A DNA stretch of 64,000 bases from positions 248,001-312,000 of the forward strand of contig JAICWP010000002.1 in assembly GCA_025934735.1 (NCBI GenBank). Direction: 5' to 3'. The notes beneath the pieces are model-generated. The model made no database searches. It saw only the letters and a list, made by a program, of their open reading frames with translations, and was not told the origin of the DNA. A program made the position numbers and the translations under genes. Numbering within the stretch: position 1 is the first letter of the stretch; each line of letters opens with the position of its first letter. Below, piece by piece: positions 49,055 to 57,734 of the stretch. This DNA comes from Terriglobales bacterium. Its GTDB lineage: Bacteria; Acidobacteriota; Terriglobia; Terriglobales; Acidobacteriaceae.

Positions 49055-49915
49055 CTACGCTCTTTCCTTTGTGCGCTCGCTGCGCTCCGGCGAAACCTGC
49101 AGCAGCGAGCGATGGCCGATGTAAACAAAGCTCAACTCACGCGCGGAAAGCAGCGCATTGAGCGCGTCCTTCACCTTGGAGCGGGGCACGAAGTGGGCAA
49201 AGAAGTCTTCCACCTCCTGCGGCTCGGCGGCAATCACGCAATCCAGATATTTCGAAATCAGCGCCGAGAGCCCTTCTCCCACCGACATATTAATGCCCTG
49301 GCGCACCGCATCCGGCGACCAGCGGTAGAGGGCGTCCCAGGAGGCGCCGGCGCGCGGTTCATAGTCCACGCGGGTAATGCGGAGTTTGGACCAGAGCTCA
49401 CCCAGGGCATGGTCCAGCGCGGCCGCCGAAACTCCGCCGCCCAGTTCCTGCATTAGCTTTAGCCGGAAGATAGGGCCGCGGGTGCGGATGACTTCGAAGG
49501 CGTCGCGCGCCAGGTCCCCGTAGTCGGAGCGCACTCCGGCCTTGGGGGTGCGCCGGGGACTGCGATCACCCACCAGCGCATAAAAATATGGAAACACCGA
49601 GGGGGCAATCAGGAAATTATTTTCGCCAAAGAGGTTGGCCTCGTAGGCGGCGCGCTGGCGTAACAGGCGCACCATCAGTTCGGTGGCTTCGCCGGCTCGG
49701 GGATCAGAAAACGCAGTCTGCCGGGTGGGCAGATGGTCCTCTTCTCCGGTGAAAGCGCCAATAAAGGTGGGAACCATGGGCATGGGCTTCTGCGGGTACA
49801 TGAGGCAAAAGCCGACCGATTCCAGGAATTCGGAGAAGGATTCCAGGGTCCGCGCGGGATTGCCTCCCACGCGCCACTTCTCCCGCCTCATATCTTGCAG
49901 TTCCTGGTCAGTCAT
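49055..49915 (-). CDS. winged-helix protein of unknown function (AlkZ/YcaQ-related at a distance)
   Basis: A 286-residue protein. The N-terminal helical part (ARTLESFSEFLESVGFCLMY) leads to TELMVRLLRQRAAYEANLFG and FYALVGDRSPRR. Around residues 135-185, DAFEVIRTRGPIFRLKLMQE, GGVSAAALDHALGELWSKLR, ITRVDYEPRAGASWDALYRW form a winged-helix-like domain. A last helix-rich domain ends with SKVKDALNALLSARELSFVY. The pattern recalls AlkZ-like DNA glycosylases, but the typical QxQ catalytic motif is not visible, so the function is not assigned. It lies 67 bp downstream of mutL on the same strand and may be co-transcribed, which would fit a DNA-repair role. Confidence 0.65.
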   Translation of the reverse strand: MTDQELQDMRREKWRVGGNPARTLESFSEFLESVGFCLMYPQKPMPMVPTFIGAFTGEEDHLPTRQTAFSDPRAGEATELMVRLLRQRAAYEANLFGENNFLIAPSVFPYFYALVGDRSPRRTPKAGVRSDYGDLARDAFEVIRTRGPIFRLKLMQELGGGVSAAALDHALGELWSKLRITRVDYEPRAGASWDALYRWSPDAVRQGINMSVGEGLSALISKYLDCVIAAEPQEVEDFFAHFVPRSKVKDALNALLSARELSFVYIGHRSLLQVSPERSERTKERA

Positions 49916-49982
49916 GGCTTGTTTCCAACGGCAGTCACACGCCCGCAGCGGATGTGGACCGGGTAAATCCTGGCTCCTGTTC

Positions 49983-52028
49983 CTAAATGCGCTTGAAGGC
50001 GCGCTGGATATCCTTCACAGAATACCTTAAGACCACGGGACGTCCATGGGGGCAACTCATGGGACATTCCGTTTTGGCCAGCTCGGCCAGCAGCCATTCC
50101 ATCTTGTTCTGCTCCAGCGGCATATTTACCTTGATGGCGGCGTGGCAGGCGATAGATGCGGCAATGCGGCCGCGGGCCTTTTCCAGGTTGAGCGCCTGTT
50201 CCTCGCTGGCAAACTGGTCGAGCAGTTCGTGCAGGATGTGTTCCACCTGCGCCGCTTCCACCCCGGCGGGTGAGAGCTTTACCGCGATGGTGCGGGAGCC
50301 GAAGGGCTCCAGGTCGAAACCGTTGCGCCGCAGTTCGTCGGCAATCTCCGTAAACACCGGCTGCTGAGCCGGGGTGAGCTCCACAATGATGGGCATGAGC
50401 AGGCGCTGGCTTTCTACCCGCTCCGCCGCCCGCTGGCGTAGGATTTTTTCGAACAGCACGCGCTCGTGGGCCACGTGTTGGTCCACGATCCACAAGCCAT
50501 CTTCGTTGATCGCCAGGATGAAGGAGTTGCGGATCTGGCCCAGGGGCTTGAGGGTAGAGAGCGAAGCCAGGCTGGATTCTTCTTCCGCTTCCGGTTCGGG
50601 GAGCGCTTCGCCGCACGTGTCAGCGCCGGTGAAGGTCTGGCGAGGAAAGCGGGCGACCGGAAGGGCGGAGTTGGCTTCCACCGCGAGACTGCCCTCGAAC
50701 TGCAGACGCTGGGTTTCCGGCGGGAGCTCAGGAGCGCGGAGGCTGAAGCCGGCGGCGGGAGTGTAGAGCTCGCGCCAGTGGCCGGAGACGGGAGTTGTGG
50801 GGCCCGAGGTGGCGCGGGCGGCGCTGGAGAGCGCGGGAGTGGCGGTGGGCCGGGCGCCGATTTCGACGGCAAATTGCGGCGCCGGACGCGCCTTCATCAG
50901 CGCCGCGCGCAGCGAATCGCGCACGAAATCGTGGACCACGCTTTGCTGGCGGAAACGCACCTCGGTCTTCGAAGGGTGCACATTCACGTCTACCTCCGCC
51001 GTGGGCAGCTCAAGGAACAGCAGCACCACGGGAAAAACGGTGGGCGGCAGGATGTTACGGTAGGCGTCGGTGATGGCATGTTGCACCAGGCGGTCGCGGA
51101 TGAGGCGCTGGTTGACAAAAATATAGATGGAGCTGCGGTTCAGCTTCTGGATCTCGGGCTTGGAAACGAAGCCGTGCACGCGGATTTCGCCGGGCTCCTT
51201 GGCCGCGCCATTCTCCTCGTCTTCTTGCTCGCGGCGCGCCCAAGGCGGCGGCTGGGGCAAGCCAATGCGCTGCAACTCGACAGCGGCGGCAATAGGAATC
51301 AGCTGGTCCAGGGTGTCCTTGCCAAAAATCTGGTACACGCGCTCGGCATGGGTGGCTACCGGTGGCGCCACGAGCATGGCATGGGTCAGGGAGTGCAATT
51401 CGAAATGTCTGTCGGGATGGGCGAGGGCATAGTGCGTGACCAGCGATGCGATGTGGGAAAGCTCGGTGCTTTCCGCCTTCAAGAACTTCTTGCGGGCGGG
51501 CACATTGAAGAAGAGGTCGCGCACCGCAATGGAGGTGCCGGCAGGCAGGCCGGCTTCTTCCACGCGCAGCAGTTTGCCGCCGTTGATCTCAATGACTGTC
51601 CCGGCAATGCTCGTGTGGGGACGGGGCTCTGCCCCGTTTACGGCCGGAGCAGAACTCCCTCCACCCCCATCGTGATCAGAGGTGGGACAGGTCTCCAGGT
51701 GCAGGCGCGACACCGAGGCGATGGAGGGCAAGGCCTCGCCGCGAAAGCCGAGCGTGGCCACGCTGAGCAGGTCGTCGGCGGTGCGGAGTTTGGAAGTGGC
51801 ATGGCGCTCGAAGGCGAGCATGGCGTCGTCACGGCTCATGCCGCAGCCGTCGTCGGTGATCTGGATCAGCTTTTTGCCGCCGGCCTCGACGTTCACCCGG
51901 AGGCGGCGCGCGCCCGCGTCCAGCGAGTTCTCCAGCAGTTCCTTGACCACGGAGGCGGGGCGCTCCACCACCTCGCCGGCCGCGATCTTATTGGCTACGT
52001 GCTCCGGGAGTACGTGGATTTTGCCCAT
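49983..52028 (-). CDS. mutL: DNA mismatch repair protein MutL (endonuclease type) with a repeat-derived insertion
   Basis: MutL couples MutS recognition to strand removal. The 681-residue protein has the GHKL ATPase (KIAAGEVVERPASVVKELLE, DDGCGMSRDDAMLAFERHAT, TLGFRGEALPSIASVSRL), a linker, and a C-terminal endonuclease domain with DQHVAHERVLFE (family DQHAx2Ex4E, here with Val), SIACHAAIK and CPHGRP. It is therefore predicted to nick DNA itself. Between residues about 118 and 140 the ATPase domain carries an extra Gly/Ser/Pro-rich stretch (HDGGGGSSAPAVNGAEPRPH) that is encoded in part by a copy of the genomic palindrome. MutS is not in the window. The start at 52028 matches the family. Confidence 0.95.
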   Translation of the reverse strand: MGKIHVLPEHVANKIAAGEVVERPASVVKELLENSLDAGARRLRVNVEAGGKKLIQITDDGCGMSRDDAMLAFERHATSKLRTADDLLSVATLGFRGEALPSIASVSRLHLETCPTSDHDGGGGSSAPAVNGAEPRPHTSIAGTVIEINGGKLLRVEEAGLPAGTSIAVRDLFFNVPARKKFLKAESTELSHIASLVTHYALAHPDRHFELHSLTHAMLVAPPVATHAERVYQIFGKDTLDQLIPIAAAVELQRIGLPQPPPWARREQEDEENGAAKEPGEIRVHGFVSKPEIQKLNRSSIYIFVNQRLIRDRLVQHAITDAYRNILPPTVFPVVLLFLELPTAEVDVNVHPSKTEVRFRQQSVVHDFVRDSLRAALMKARPAPQFAVEIGARPTATPALSSAARATSGPTTPVSGHWRELYTPAAGFSLRAPELPPETQRLQFEGSLAVEANSALPVARFPRQTFTGADTCGEALPEPEAEEESSLASLSTLKPLGQIRNSFILAINEDGLWIVDQHVAHERVLFEKILRQRAAERVESQRLLMPIIVELTPAQQPVFTEIADELRRNGFDLEPFGSRTIAVKLSPAGVEAAQVEHILHELLDQFASEEQALNLEKARGRIAASIACHAAIKVNMPLEQNKMEWLLAELAKTECPMSCPHGRPVVLRYSVKDIQRAFKRI
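51613..51637. repeat. mutL: GC-rich palindrome inside the mutL reading frame
   Basis: GTGTGGGGACGGGGCTCTGC continues to a CGGGGC..GCCCCG palindrome and has the same GTGTGGGGnC head as the intergenic elements at 12340, 19541 and 35371. It is in frame and encodes about residues 131-139 of MutL (part of NGAEPRPHTS). This is direct evidence for recent insertion or spread of the repeat. Confidence 0.8.
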
Positions 52029-52143
52029 GCAGGTGGTTGCGCGTGTGGATGAACTCCGATGCACGCAGATTAAATCAAAAGCCGCAAAAGCCCAAGGACA
52101 GGGAGCACAGCAGTTCCTCTCAAGGAGGGAGACTCGCCGAAGG

Positions 52144-53025
52144 CTAGTTCAGACCTTTTTGGGCTCGGAACGCCCGCACGACGTCGGTTACCGAGCGATG
52201 CTGGCCATCCACCGCGTAATTCAGGGCGCGCATATCCTGATCGGAAACTTTATCCGCCAACGCCTGCAAGGCGGCCCGCAATTTGGGATGCCGGGCCAGC
52301 GCCTCCTGGCGCACGATGGGCACGGCGTAGTAGGGAGGGAAGTAGTGCTTGTCGTCCTGCAGGACAGCGAGATCAAGCACCGGGATGAGGCCGTCGGTGG
52401 AATTGCCCGCTGCCAGGTCAATTTGCTTATTCACCAGGGCGCGGTCGAGCAGGCCCAGGTCCATGATCAACGGCGGCTTGGCGAATTTGAGGCCGTAGGC
52501 GGCCACCAGCCCCTTGTAGCCGTCGGGACGCTCCATGAACTCGTAGCCGAAGCCGGCGCGCCACTGGGGTGTGTACCTGGCCGCCTGCGAGATGGTGGTC
52601 AGATGGAGGCGGCGGGCATCGGCGCCACGAATCTCAATGGCGAAGGTGTCGTTGAAGCCGAACGAGGGCAGAGCTGCGAAGTGGAACTGCTGCTCGTATT
52701 GTTGTTTCACTTTGGCGTACGCGGCGGCGGGATCCTTCAGCGGCGGCTCTTTCAGGATGGCAGTCAGGGCGGTGCCGGTGTACTCAGGATAAACGTCAAT
52801 TCTTCCCGCCAGCATTGCCTGTTGGCAGATATAGGTCCCGGCCAGGTAAAAGCGGCGTTCGACTTTCAGATGGGTCTTGGCCTCGATCTGCTGCGCAATC
52901 AATTCGCCGAGGATGAGTTGCTCGGGAAAATTCTTGGAGCCCACCACGACCACGTTCTGCCGTGAAGGGCCGCAGCCCGCGAACAGCAGAGCCGGCGCAA
53001 GCACGGCGGTGAGAATGCACTTCAT
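52144..53025 (-). CDS. osmoprotectant-type ABC transporter substrate-binding lipoprotein
   Basis: A 293-residue lipoprotein: signal sequence ILTAVLAPALLFAGC with the lipobox LFAGC. The mature part is of the OpuAC/ProX type: VVVVGSKNFPEQLILGELIA, YPEYTGTALTAIL, FNDTFAIEIRGADA and GNSTDGLIPVLDLAVLQDDK. Family members bind glycine betaine, choline, carnitine or, in EgtU-like cases, ergothioneine. The aromatic cage cannot be judged from sequence alone. Last gene of an ATPase / permease / binding-protein operon; its start overlaps the permease stop by four bases. Confidence 0.9.
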   Translation of the reverse strand: MKCILTAVLAPALLFAGCGPSRQNVVVVGSKNFPEQLILGELIAQQIEAKTHLKVERRFYLAGTYICQQAMLAGRIDVYPEYTGTALTAILKEPPLKDPAAAYAKVKQQYEQQFHFAALPSFGFNDTFAIEIRGADARRLHLTTISQAARYTPQWRAGFGYEFMERPDGYKGLVAAYGLKFAKPPLIMDLGLLDRALVNKQIDLAAGNSTDGLIPVLDLAVLQDDKHYFPPYYAVPIVRQEALARHPKLRAALQALADKVSDQDMRALNYAVDGQHRSVTDVVRAFRAQKGLN

Positions 53026-53654
53026 GCGGGGCGCAGGCGTTTTTCCAGCAGCCCCAGTCCGAAATCGGCCAGCAGGGCCAGAACGGCCGCGGGCACGGCT
53101 CCGGCCAGGATTACCACGTTATTAACCATGGCCAGTCCGCGGAAAATGAATTCGCCCAGGCCGCCGGCGCCGATGGCGGCGGCTATGGTGGCGAGGCCAA
53201 CCGAGATCACCGTAGCCACCCGCACGCCAGCGATGATCACGCTCAACGCCAGCGGCAACTCCACCTGGAACAGCAGTTGCCGTCCGGTCATGCCCATGCC
53301 ACGGCCCGCCTCCACCACGGCGCGGTCCACTCCCATGATGCCCACGTAAGTGTTACGGATGACCGGCAGCAGGGCGTAGAGCACCAGCGCCAGGACGGCA
53401 ATGCGCTCGGCGCGGGCGCCGATCCAGGGAGCCGGCAGAAGGAAACCAAACAGCGCCAGGCTGGGAATGGTTTGAATCACGTTGGCGATGCCCAGCACCG
53501 GCTTCTCCATCACCTGGCGGCGGGTGAGCCAAATGCCCACGGGAACGCCGATGGCTACCGCAATGGCCATGGCGATGCCGACCATCCACAAGTGCTCGAG
53601 CGTGAGCTGCCAGACTTCGGCGCGGTTTTGCGAAAAGAATTGCCAGAGGCTCAT
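53022..53654 (-). CDS. osmoprotectant-type ABC transporter permease
   Basis: A 210-residue inner-membrane permease of the OpuCB/ProW type with about six transmembrane segments. After WQLTLEHLWMVGIAMAIAVAIG, the segments IGIWLTR-like, NVIQTIPSLALFGFLLPAPW and ALLPVIRNTYVGIMGVDRAV lead to the EAA-type loop VEAGRGMGMTGRQLLFQVEL and VRVATVISVGLATIAAAIG. Both ends overlap the adjoining genes by four bases (ATGA). It pairs with the ATPase upstream. Only one permease gene is present, so a homodimer is inferred. Confidence 0.92.
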   Translation of the reverse strand: MSLWQFFSQNRAEVWQLTLEHLWMVGIAMAIAVAIGVPVGIWLTRRQVMEKPVLGIANVIQTIPSLALFGFLLPAPWIGARAERIAVLALVLYALLPVIRNTYVGIMGVDRAVVEAGRGMGMTGRQLLFQVELPLALSVIIAGVRVATVISVGLATIAAAIGAGGLGEFIFRGLAMVNNVVILAGAVPAAVLALLADFGLGLLEKRLRPA

Positions 53655-54424
53655 GAGCCTCCTCCCGGTTTCTTGTCGGTCTGAAATGCAGAGACGTATG
53701 CTGCTGCCAGCGGCTCTGTAGCTCTAAGAAATTCTTCCGGCGTGTAAGTGGCGACCAGGCGTCCGGCTTCGAGCAGAGCGATGCGCGAGCCCAACAACAA
53801 CGCTTCACGCAGGTCGTGGGTGACGAACACGGTAGTCTTGCGCAGGCGCTGCTGCAGGCCGAGGAACTCGCGCTGCAGTTCGGCGCGGGTGAGCGCATCG
53901 AGCGCGCCGAAAGGCTCGTCCATGAGCAAAATCGGAGGATCCGCCGCCAGCGCCCGAGCCACGCCGACACGCTGACGCTGCCCGCCGGAGAGTTCGCGCG
54001 GATGGCGCCCGGCGATGTGCGGCTCCAGTCCCACCAGCTGCAGAAGTTCACGCGCCCGATCCTGAATGCGCTGCCGCGGCCAGCCTTCCAGCGCCGGCAC
54101 CAGGCCGATGTTGCGCTCGACGGTGAAATGAGGGAAGAGCCCTACGTCCTGGATGGCGTAGCCAATTCGGCGGCGCAACTGGATGGGATTCCAGTCCGTG
54201 GAGCCGCGCCCTTCCACCAGCACCTGGCCGGAAGAGGGTTCCAGCAACCGGTTGACCAACTTCAGGGTGGTGGTTTTGCCGGAGCCGCTGCGCCCCAGCA
54301 GCACCAGCAGTTCGCCGCGCCGCACCGCCAGATTGAGGTTGTGGAGCAGAGTGGCGCCACGGTCGAGGCGGTAGGAGACGTCGCGAAACTCCACGGCCAC
54401 ATCGGGGTGTGTATCCGCCGCCAT
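53651..54424 (-). CDS. osmoprotectant-type ABC transporter ATPase
   Basis: A 257-residue nucleotide-binding protein with Walker A LGRSGSGKTTTLK, Q-loop YAIQDVGLFPHF, the LSGGQRQRVGVARAL signature, Walker B ILLMDEPFGALD and the switch His in VFVTHDLREAL. No C-terminal CBS pair follows, unlike ProV/OpuCA. First gene of the operon, with 4-bp overlap to the permease. It is divergent from the transglutaminase-like gene across about 135 bp. Confidence 0.95.
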   Translation of the reverse strand: MAADTHPDVAVEFRDVSYRLDRGATLLHNLNLAVRRGELLVLLGRSGSGKTTTLKLVNRLLEPSSGQVLVEGRGSTDWNPIQLRRRIGYAIQDVGLFPHFTVERNIGLVPALEGWPRQRIQDRARELLQLVGLEPHIAGRHPRELSGGQRQRVGVARALAADPPILLMDEPFGALDALTRAELQREFLGLQQRLRKTTVFVTHDLREALLLGSRIALLEAGRLVATYTPEEFLRATEPLAAAYVSAFQTDKKPGGGS

Positions 54425-54559
54425 GCAGGTGCGAGGGCGGGCTGCTGCCCACGCCCGGCGATTCTCGCAGCCGGGCGCGCATTAGCGCAAGCGCTGCGCG
54501 CTACTCATGGATGACTGTTTTCCTGCGCCGGGCAGCGGGCGTATATCATCTAATCAACA

Positions 54560-55759
54560 ATGCTGTCGAGTTCGGCTTCTCTGCGAAGGGCACGCGTTTG
54601 GGCGGCGCTATTCGCGTTTACAACGGTGGTTTTTGCCGCAGCCCTGGCCGGCAGTTGGTACTACGTGTATCAATACGTGAGCCGCGAGGGCACGCCTCCT
54701 CCGCCTCCGCTCCTGCAAGCCCTGCATCCGGTGGCCGCTCCGGTTTCGCCCCTGCAGGTGAGTTATAAGCTCGACCTCCCCGGTCGCGGCGAAATTTTCC
54801 CGGCGCTGACCGCGGGACGGCCGGCTGACTACTGGCCGGTGGCCATACTTAGCATCAGCAACACCTCCGACCGGCCGGTGGCGCAAACCGTTTCCGCGCA
54901 AATACCGGGCTGGAGCGCGCGAGCGCAACACAGCCTTATCATGGGGCCGCACAGCACGCAGAACCTGCAGATCAGCCCGGAGCTTCTGCCGCGAGCGTTC
55001 GCCAACCAGGAGTTCCGGCGGGCCATGCTGGAAGTGAGCGTCAGCAGCCCGCAAGGCCCGGAGCACTACTTGCAGCAACGCCCCGTTTTTCTTCACTCGG
55101 CTTACGACCTTTACTGGGGCAAGAGCTTCAGCAACGCGCAGTTCATCGCCCGGTGGGTAACGCCGCACGATCCGGCGGTGCTGCAACTGGTGGCGCAGGC
55201 GCGGCGCTATATCCGCAACGGTCGCCTGCCGGGATATGGCGGCAGCCAGAAAATTGATGTGGAGCCCCAGGTGAGGGCGCAGGCAGCCGCAATTTTCCAG
55301 GCGCTGAAGCACTCCGGGGTCAGCTACGTGACCAGCATCTACACCTTTGGCGATTTCAGCGGCGACGCGCAGCGCATCCGGCTGCCGCAGGAAACGCTGA
55401 CGCTGGACACGGCCAACTGCATTGATGTCTCTGTCGCTTTCGCGTCTGCCATTGAGAACCTGGGCATGGATCCGGCCATCGTCATCGTTCCCGGCCATGC
55501 TTTTGCCGGGGTGCGCCTGGGCAGGGAAGAAGCGCACGACTGGCTGTATTTGGACCTTACGGTTCTGCCCCGGGGAACCTTCCAGCAGGCGCTGGCGCGG
55601 GCAGACTACTGGCTGAAGAAGACGCCGCCCAATCAGGTGCTGATGGTAGATGTGGCTGCCGCGCGCGCCCTGCGCATCTATCCCATACCTTCTCCGGAGC
55701 GGCAGGCCAACTTGGCTAACCGGGCCGCGGACGAAGGCTCCGTCCTTCGCGCAAACTGA
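54560..55759 (+). CDS. membrane-anchored transglutaminase-like protein
   Basis: A 399-residue protein. The N-terminal membrane anchor (LFAFTTVVFAAALAGSWYYV) is followed by an Ig-like region (VSYKLDLPGRGEIFPALTAG; PVAILSISNTSDRPVAQTVS). The second half has a transglutaminase-like papain fold: the catalytic Cys in LDTANCIDVSVAFASAIEN, the His in VPGHAFAGVRL, and the Asp in DWLYLDLTVLP. Such folds include proteases, cross-linkers and inactive relatives. It is divergent from the ABC operon. The F420 operon ends convergently 48 bp away. The substrate is unknown. Confidence 0.8.
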   Translation: MLSSSASLRRARVWAALFAFTTVVFAAALAGSWYYVYQYVSREGTPPPPPLLQALHPVAAPVSPLQVSYKLDLPGRGEIFPALTAGRPADYWPVAILSISNTSDRPVAQTVSAQIPGWSARAQHSLIMGPHSTQNLQISPELLPRAFANQEFRRAMLEVSVSSPQGPEHYLQQRPVFLHSAYDLYWGKSFSNAQFIARWVTPHDPAVLQLVAQARRYIRNGRLPGYGGSQKIDVEPQVRAQAAAIFQALKHSGVSYVTSIYTFGDFSGDAQRIRLPQETLTLDTANCIDVSVAFASAIENLGMDPAIVIVPGHAFAGVRLGREEAHDWLYLDLTVLPRGTFQQALARADYWLKKTPPNQVLMVDVAAARALRIYPIPSPERQANLANRAADEGSVLRAN

Positions 55760-55807
55760 GCGGCCCACGGGCGTTAGCGTGCCAGCACTCAAATTCGCTA
55801 ATCTTGT

Positions 55808-56500
55808 CTAGTGACTTCCGACTGCCGTGGATGGCAGGCCGGTGATTCGTATTCCGGTGGCATGTGCCTTGTAGCGGATGTTGATGCCGATGAGCAGGGC
55901 GGTGATCTGCTCCAGGATGCGGGAATTTTCCAGCTTGCCACCATCTACGGCGCGAATACCAGGAATTTTTTCCGCCAGTTCGGATGCCAGCTGTCGCGCG
56001 CGCTTGTCATCGCTGCACACAATCACGTCGGACTCAATGGGCTGATCCCCGTTGGAAGCGTCGGCGGAGATGTTGTGAAAGGCGGCGGCCACGGTAACTC
56101 CCTCGGGAAGCAGTTCGGCGGCCTGCTGCGCGCACGAACCCTGCCAGACGCCCAAGGTACGGGTGGGGCGCCCGCCTACGGCCGCGGCCAGGGCCACGGT
56201 GGAGTCAATCAGCACCGAGCCGGGCCGGAAGTGCCGCTCCAGTTGCTTGAGCAGCAAGGCATGGCCCTCGAATGGGACGGTGAGCACCAGCAGATCGGTA
56301 GCCTCGCAGGCGGCGCTGTTTTCCATGCCCTCAACGTGGGCGCCGGCTCCCACGCGGGAAGCAATTTCGGCAGCAGTATTCTGCGCCCGCGCCGGGTCCC
56401 GCGAGCCGATAATCACAGCTTCTCCGGCCCGCGCCCAGCGCAGCGCGAGCCCTCTGCCCGCCGGCCCCGTGCCGCCGAGCACCGCGATCTTACGGCTCAC
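55808..56500 (-). CDS. npdG: F420-dependent NADP oxidoreductase (NADPH:F420 reductase)
   Basis: A 230-residue Rossmann enzyme that moves hydride between NADPH and coenzyme F420. The NADP loop is AVLGGTGPAGRGLALRWARA, with VIIGSRDPARA giving 2'-phosphate selectivity. Segments VLTVPFEGHALLL, STVALAAAVGGRP, GVTVAAAFHNISAD and GIRAVDGGKLENSRILE agree with the Fno/NpdG family. The start overlaps cofH by four bases. It is the last gene of the F420 operon and supplies the means to reduce F420. Confidence 0.92.
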   Translation of the reverse strand: MSRKIAVLGGTGPAGRGLALRWARAGEAVIIGSRDPARAQNTAAEIASRVGAGAHVEGMENSAACEATDLLVLTVPFEGHALLLKQLERHFRPGSVLIDSTVALAAAVGGRPTRTLGVWQGSCAQQAAELLPEGVTVAAAFHNISADASNGDQPIESDVIVCSDDKRARQLASELAEKIPGIRAVDGGKLENSRILEQITALLIGINIRYKAHATGIRITGLPSTAVGSH

Positions 56501-57723
56501 GAAGCCACCTGCGCCGGCTGGTCTGCGCGGACGCTCGGAGCTGCCTGCGGCGTGATCTTCGTGTAGGCGGTATTGCGCTCAGCGGGAACGCGTCCGATCT
56601 GCCGAATCAGTTCCTGGAATTCGCGGGGGCTGGTGTACTGCCCGGCAGTAGCGCCGGCTTCGCGGGAAATGTTTTCTTCCATGAGCGTGCCGCCGTAGTC
56701 GTTTGCACCGGCTTGCAGGCAGAGCTGCGACAGGCCGCGGTTCAACTTCACCCACGATACCTGCACGTTATCAATGGAGCCGGCGAGCAGGAGGCGCGCG
56801 AGCGCGTGAATCTTCAGGTGCTCGGCCAGAGTCGGTCCGGGCCGGGCAATGCCTTGCTGGTAAAGCAGCGTGTTGTAATGCACAAAGCCCAGGGGCACAA
56901 ATTCGGTGAAGCCGCCGGTTTCGCTCTGAATCTGGCGCAGCAGCAGCAATTGGTTGACCCAGTGCACCGGAGTTTCAACGTGACCGTACATCAGCGTGGA
57001 GGTGCTGCGGATGCCGCAGCGATGGGCGGTAGTGATCACTTCGCACCATTGCCGGGTGGAGAGCTTGTTGCGGGAGAGGACAAAGCGCACGTCGTCATCG
57101 AGGATTTCCGCGGCCGTGCCCGGCAACGTGTCGAGGCCGGAGGCGCGCAGCATGGTGAGATAGTCGGCCAGCGGCATGCCGGTGAGCTCCACTCCGTGGA
57201 CGATCTCCATGGGCGAAAAAGCATGGATATGCATGCCTGGCACAGCCCGCTTCACAGCCAATAAAATGTCGCGATAATAGAACGGAGGAAGGCCATGCGG
57301 CAGCCCGCCCTGAATGCAGACCTCGGTGGCGCCCTGCGCCCAGGCCTCGGTAGCCTTGGCCGCCATCTGGTCGAGGCTGAGGAAGTAAGCGTCGGACTCT
57401 CGCGGGCCGCGGCTGAAGGCGCAGAACTTGCAGCCCACAAAGCAGACGTTGGTGAAATTGATGTTGCGGTTCACCACGTAGGTGACCACGTCGCCCACCA
57501 GCGCGCGCCGCAGTTCGTCGGCGGCCAGCAGCACTCCCAGCAAGTCGTCGCCTTCGGCGTGGGCCAGCAGCAGGCACTGTTCGCGGCTGAGCACGCCGCC
57601 ATCACGGGCCGCCAGAACGCGCTCCAGCGCTTCGCGGACAGCGGGCGAGAGCCGCGCTGCCACCTCAGACCATGATGCCTCGCGGAAGTGCTGCAGCTCG
57701 AACTCGGTGAGACTTCGCGACAT
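56497..57723 (-). CDS. cofH: FO synthase subunit 2 (CofH)
   Basis: CofH is a radical SAM enzyme that joins tyrosine to 5-amino-6-ribitylamino-uracil, the first step of FO formation. The 408-residue protein has the cluster motif NVCFVGCKFCAFSRG (CX3CX2C), CIQGGLPHGLPPFYYRD, MHIHAFSPMEIVHG, GLDTLPGTAAEILDDDVRF and CGIRSTSTLMYGHVETPVHW. The conserved NDYGGTLMEENISREAGAT end is typical. ATG at 57723 has GGAGGA before it. It is separate from CofG as in archaea, whereas mycobacteria use a fused FbiC. Confidence 0.95.
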   Translation of the reverse strand: MSRSLTEFELQHFREASWSEVAARLSPAVREALERVLAARDGGVLSREQCLLLAHAEGDDLLGVLLAADELRRALVGDVVTYVVNRNINFTNVCFVGCKFCAFSRGPRESDAYFLSLDQMAAKATEAWAQGATEVCIQGGLPHGLPPFYYRDILLAVKRAVPGMHIHAFSPMEIVHGVELTGMPLADYLTMLRASGLDTLPGTAAEILDDDVRFVLSRNKLSTRQWCEVITTAHRCGIRSTSTLMYGHVETPVHWVNQLLLLRQIQSETGGFTEFVPLGFVHYNTLLYQQGIARPGPTLAEHLKIHALARLLLAGSIDNVQVSWVKLNRGLSQLCLQAGANDYGGTLMEENISREAGATAGQYTSPREFQELIRQIGRVPAERNTAYTKITPQAAPSVRADQPAQVAS

Positions 57724-57734
57724 CACCTTCCTCC

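Noticed and set aside
50466-52052. Plus-strand frame of 528 codons opposite mutL
   Set aside because: The mutL motifs on the minus strand are decisive, and this frame has only biased composition.
51682-52965. Plus-strand frame of 427 codons across mutL and the binding-protein gene
   Set aside because: It crosses two genes with strong domain evidence on the other strand and shows no motifs of its own.
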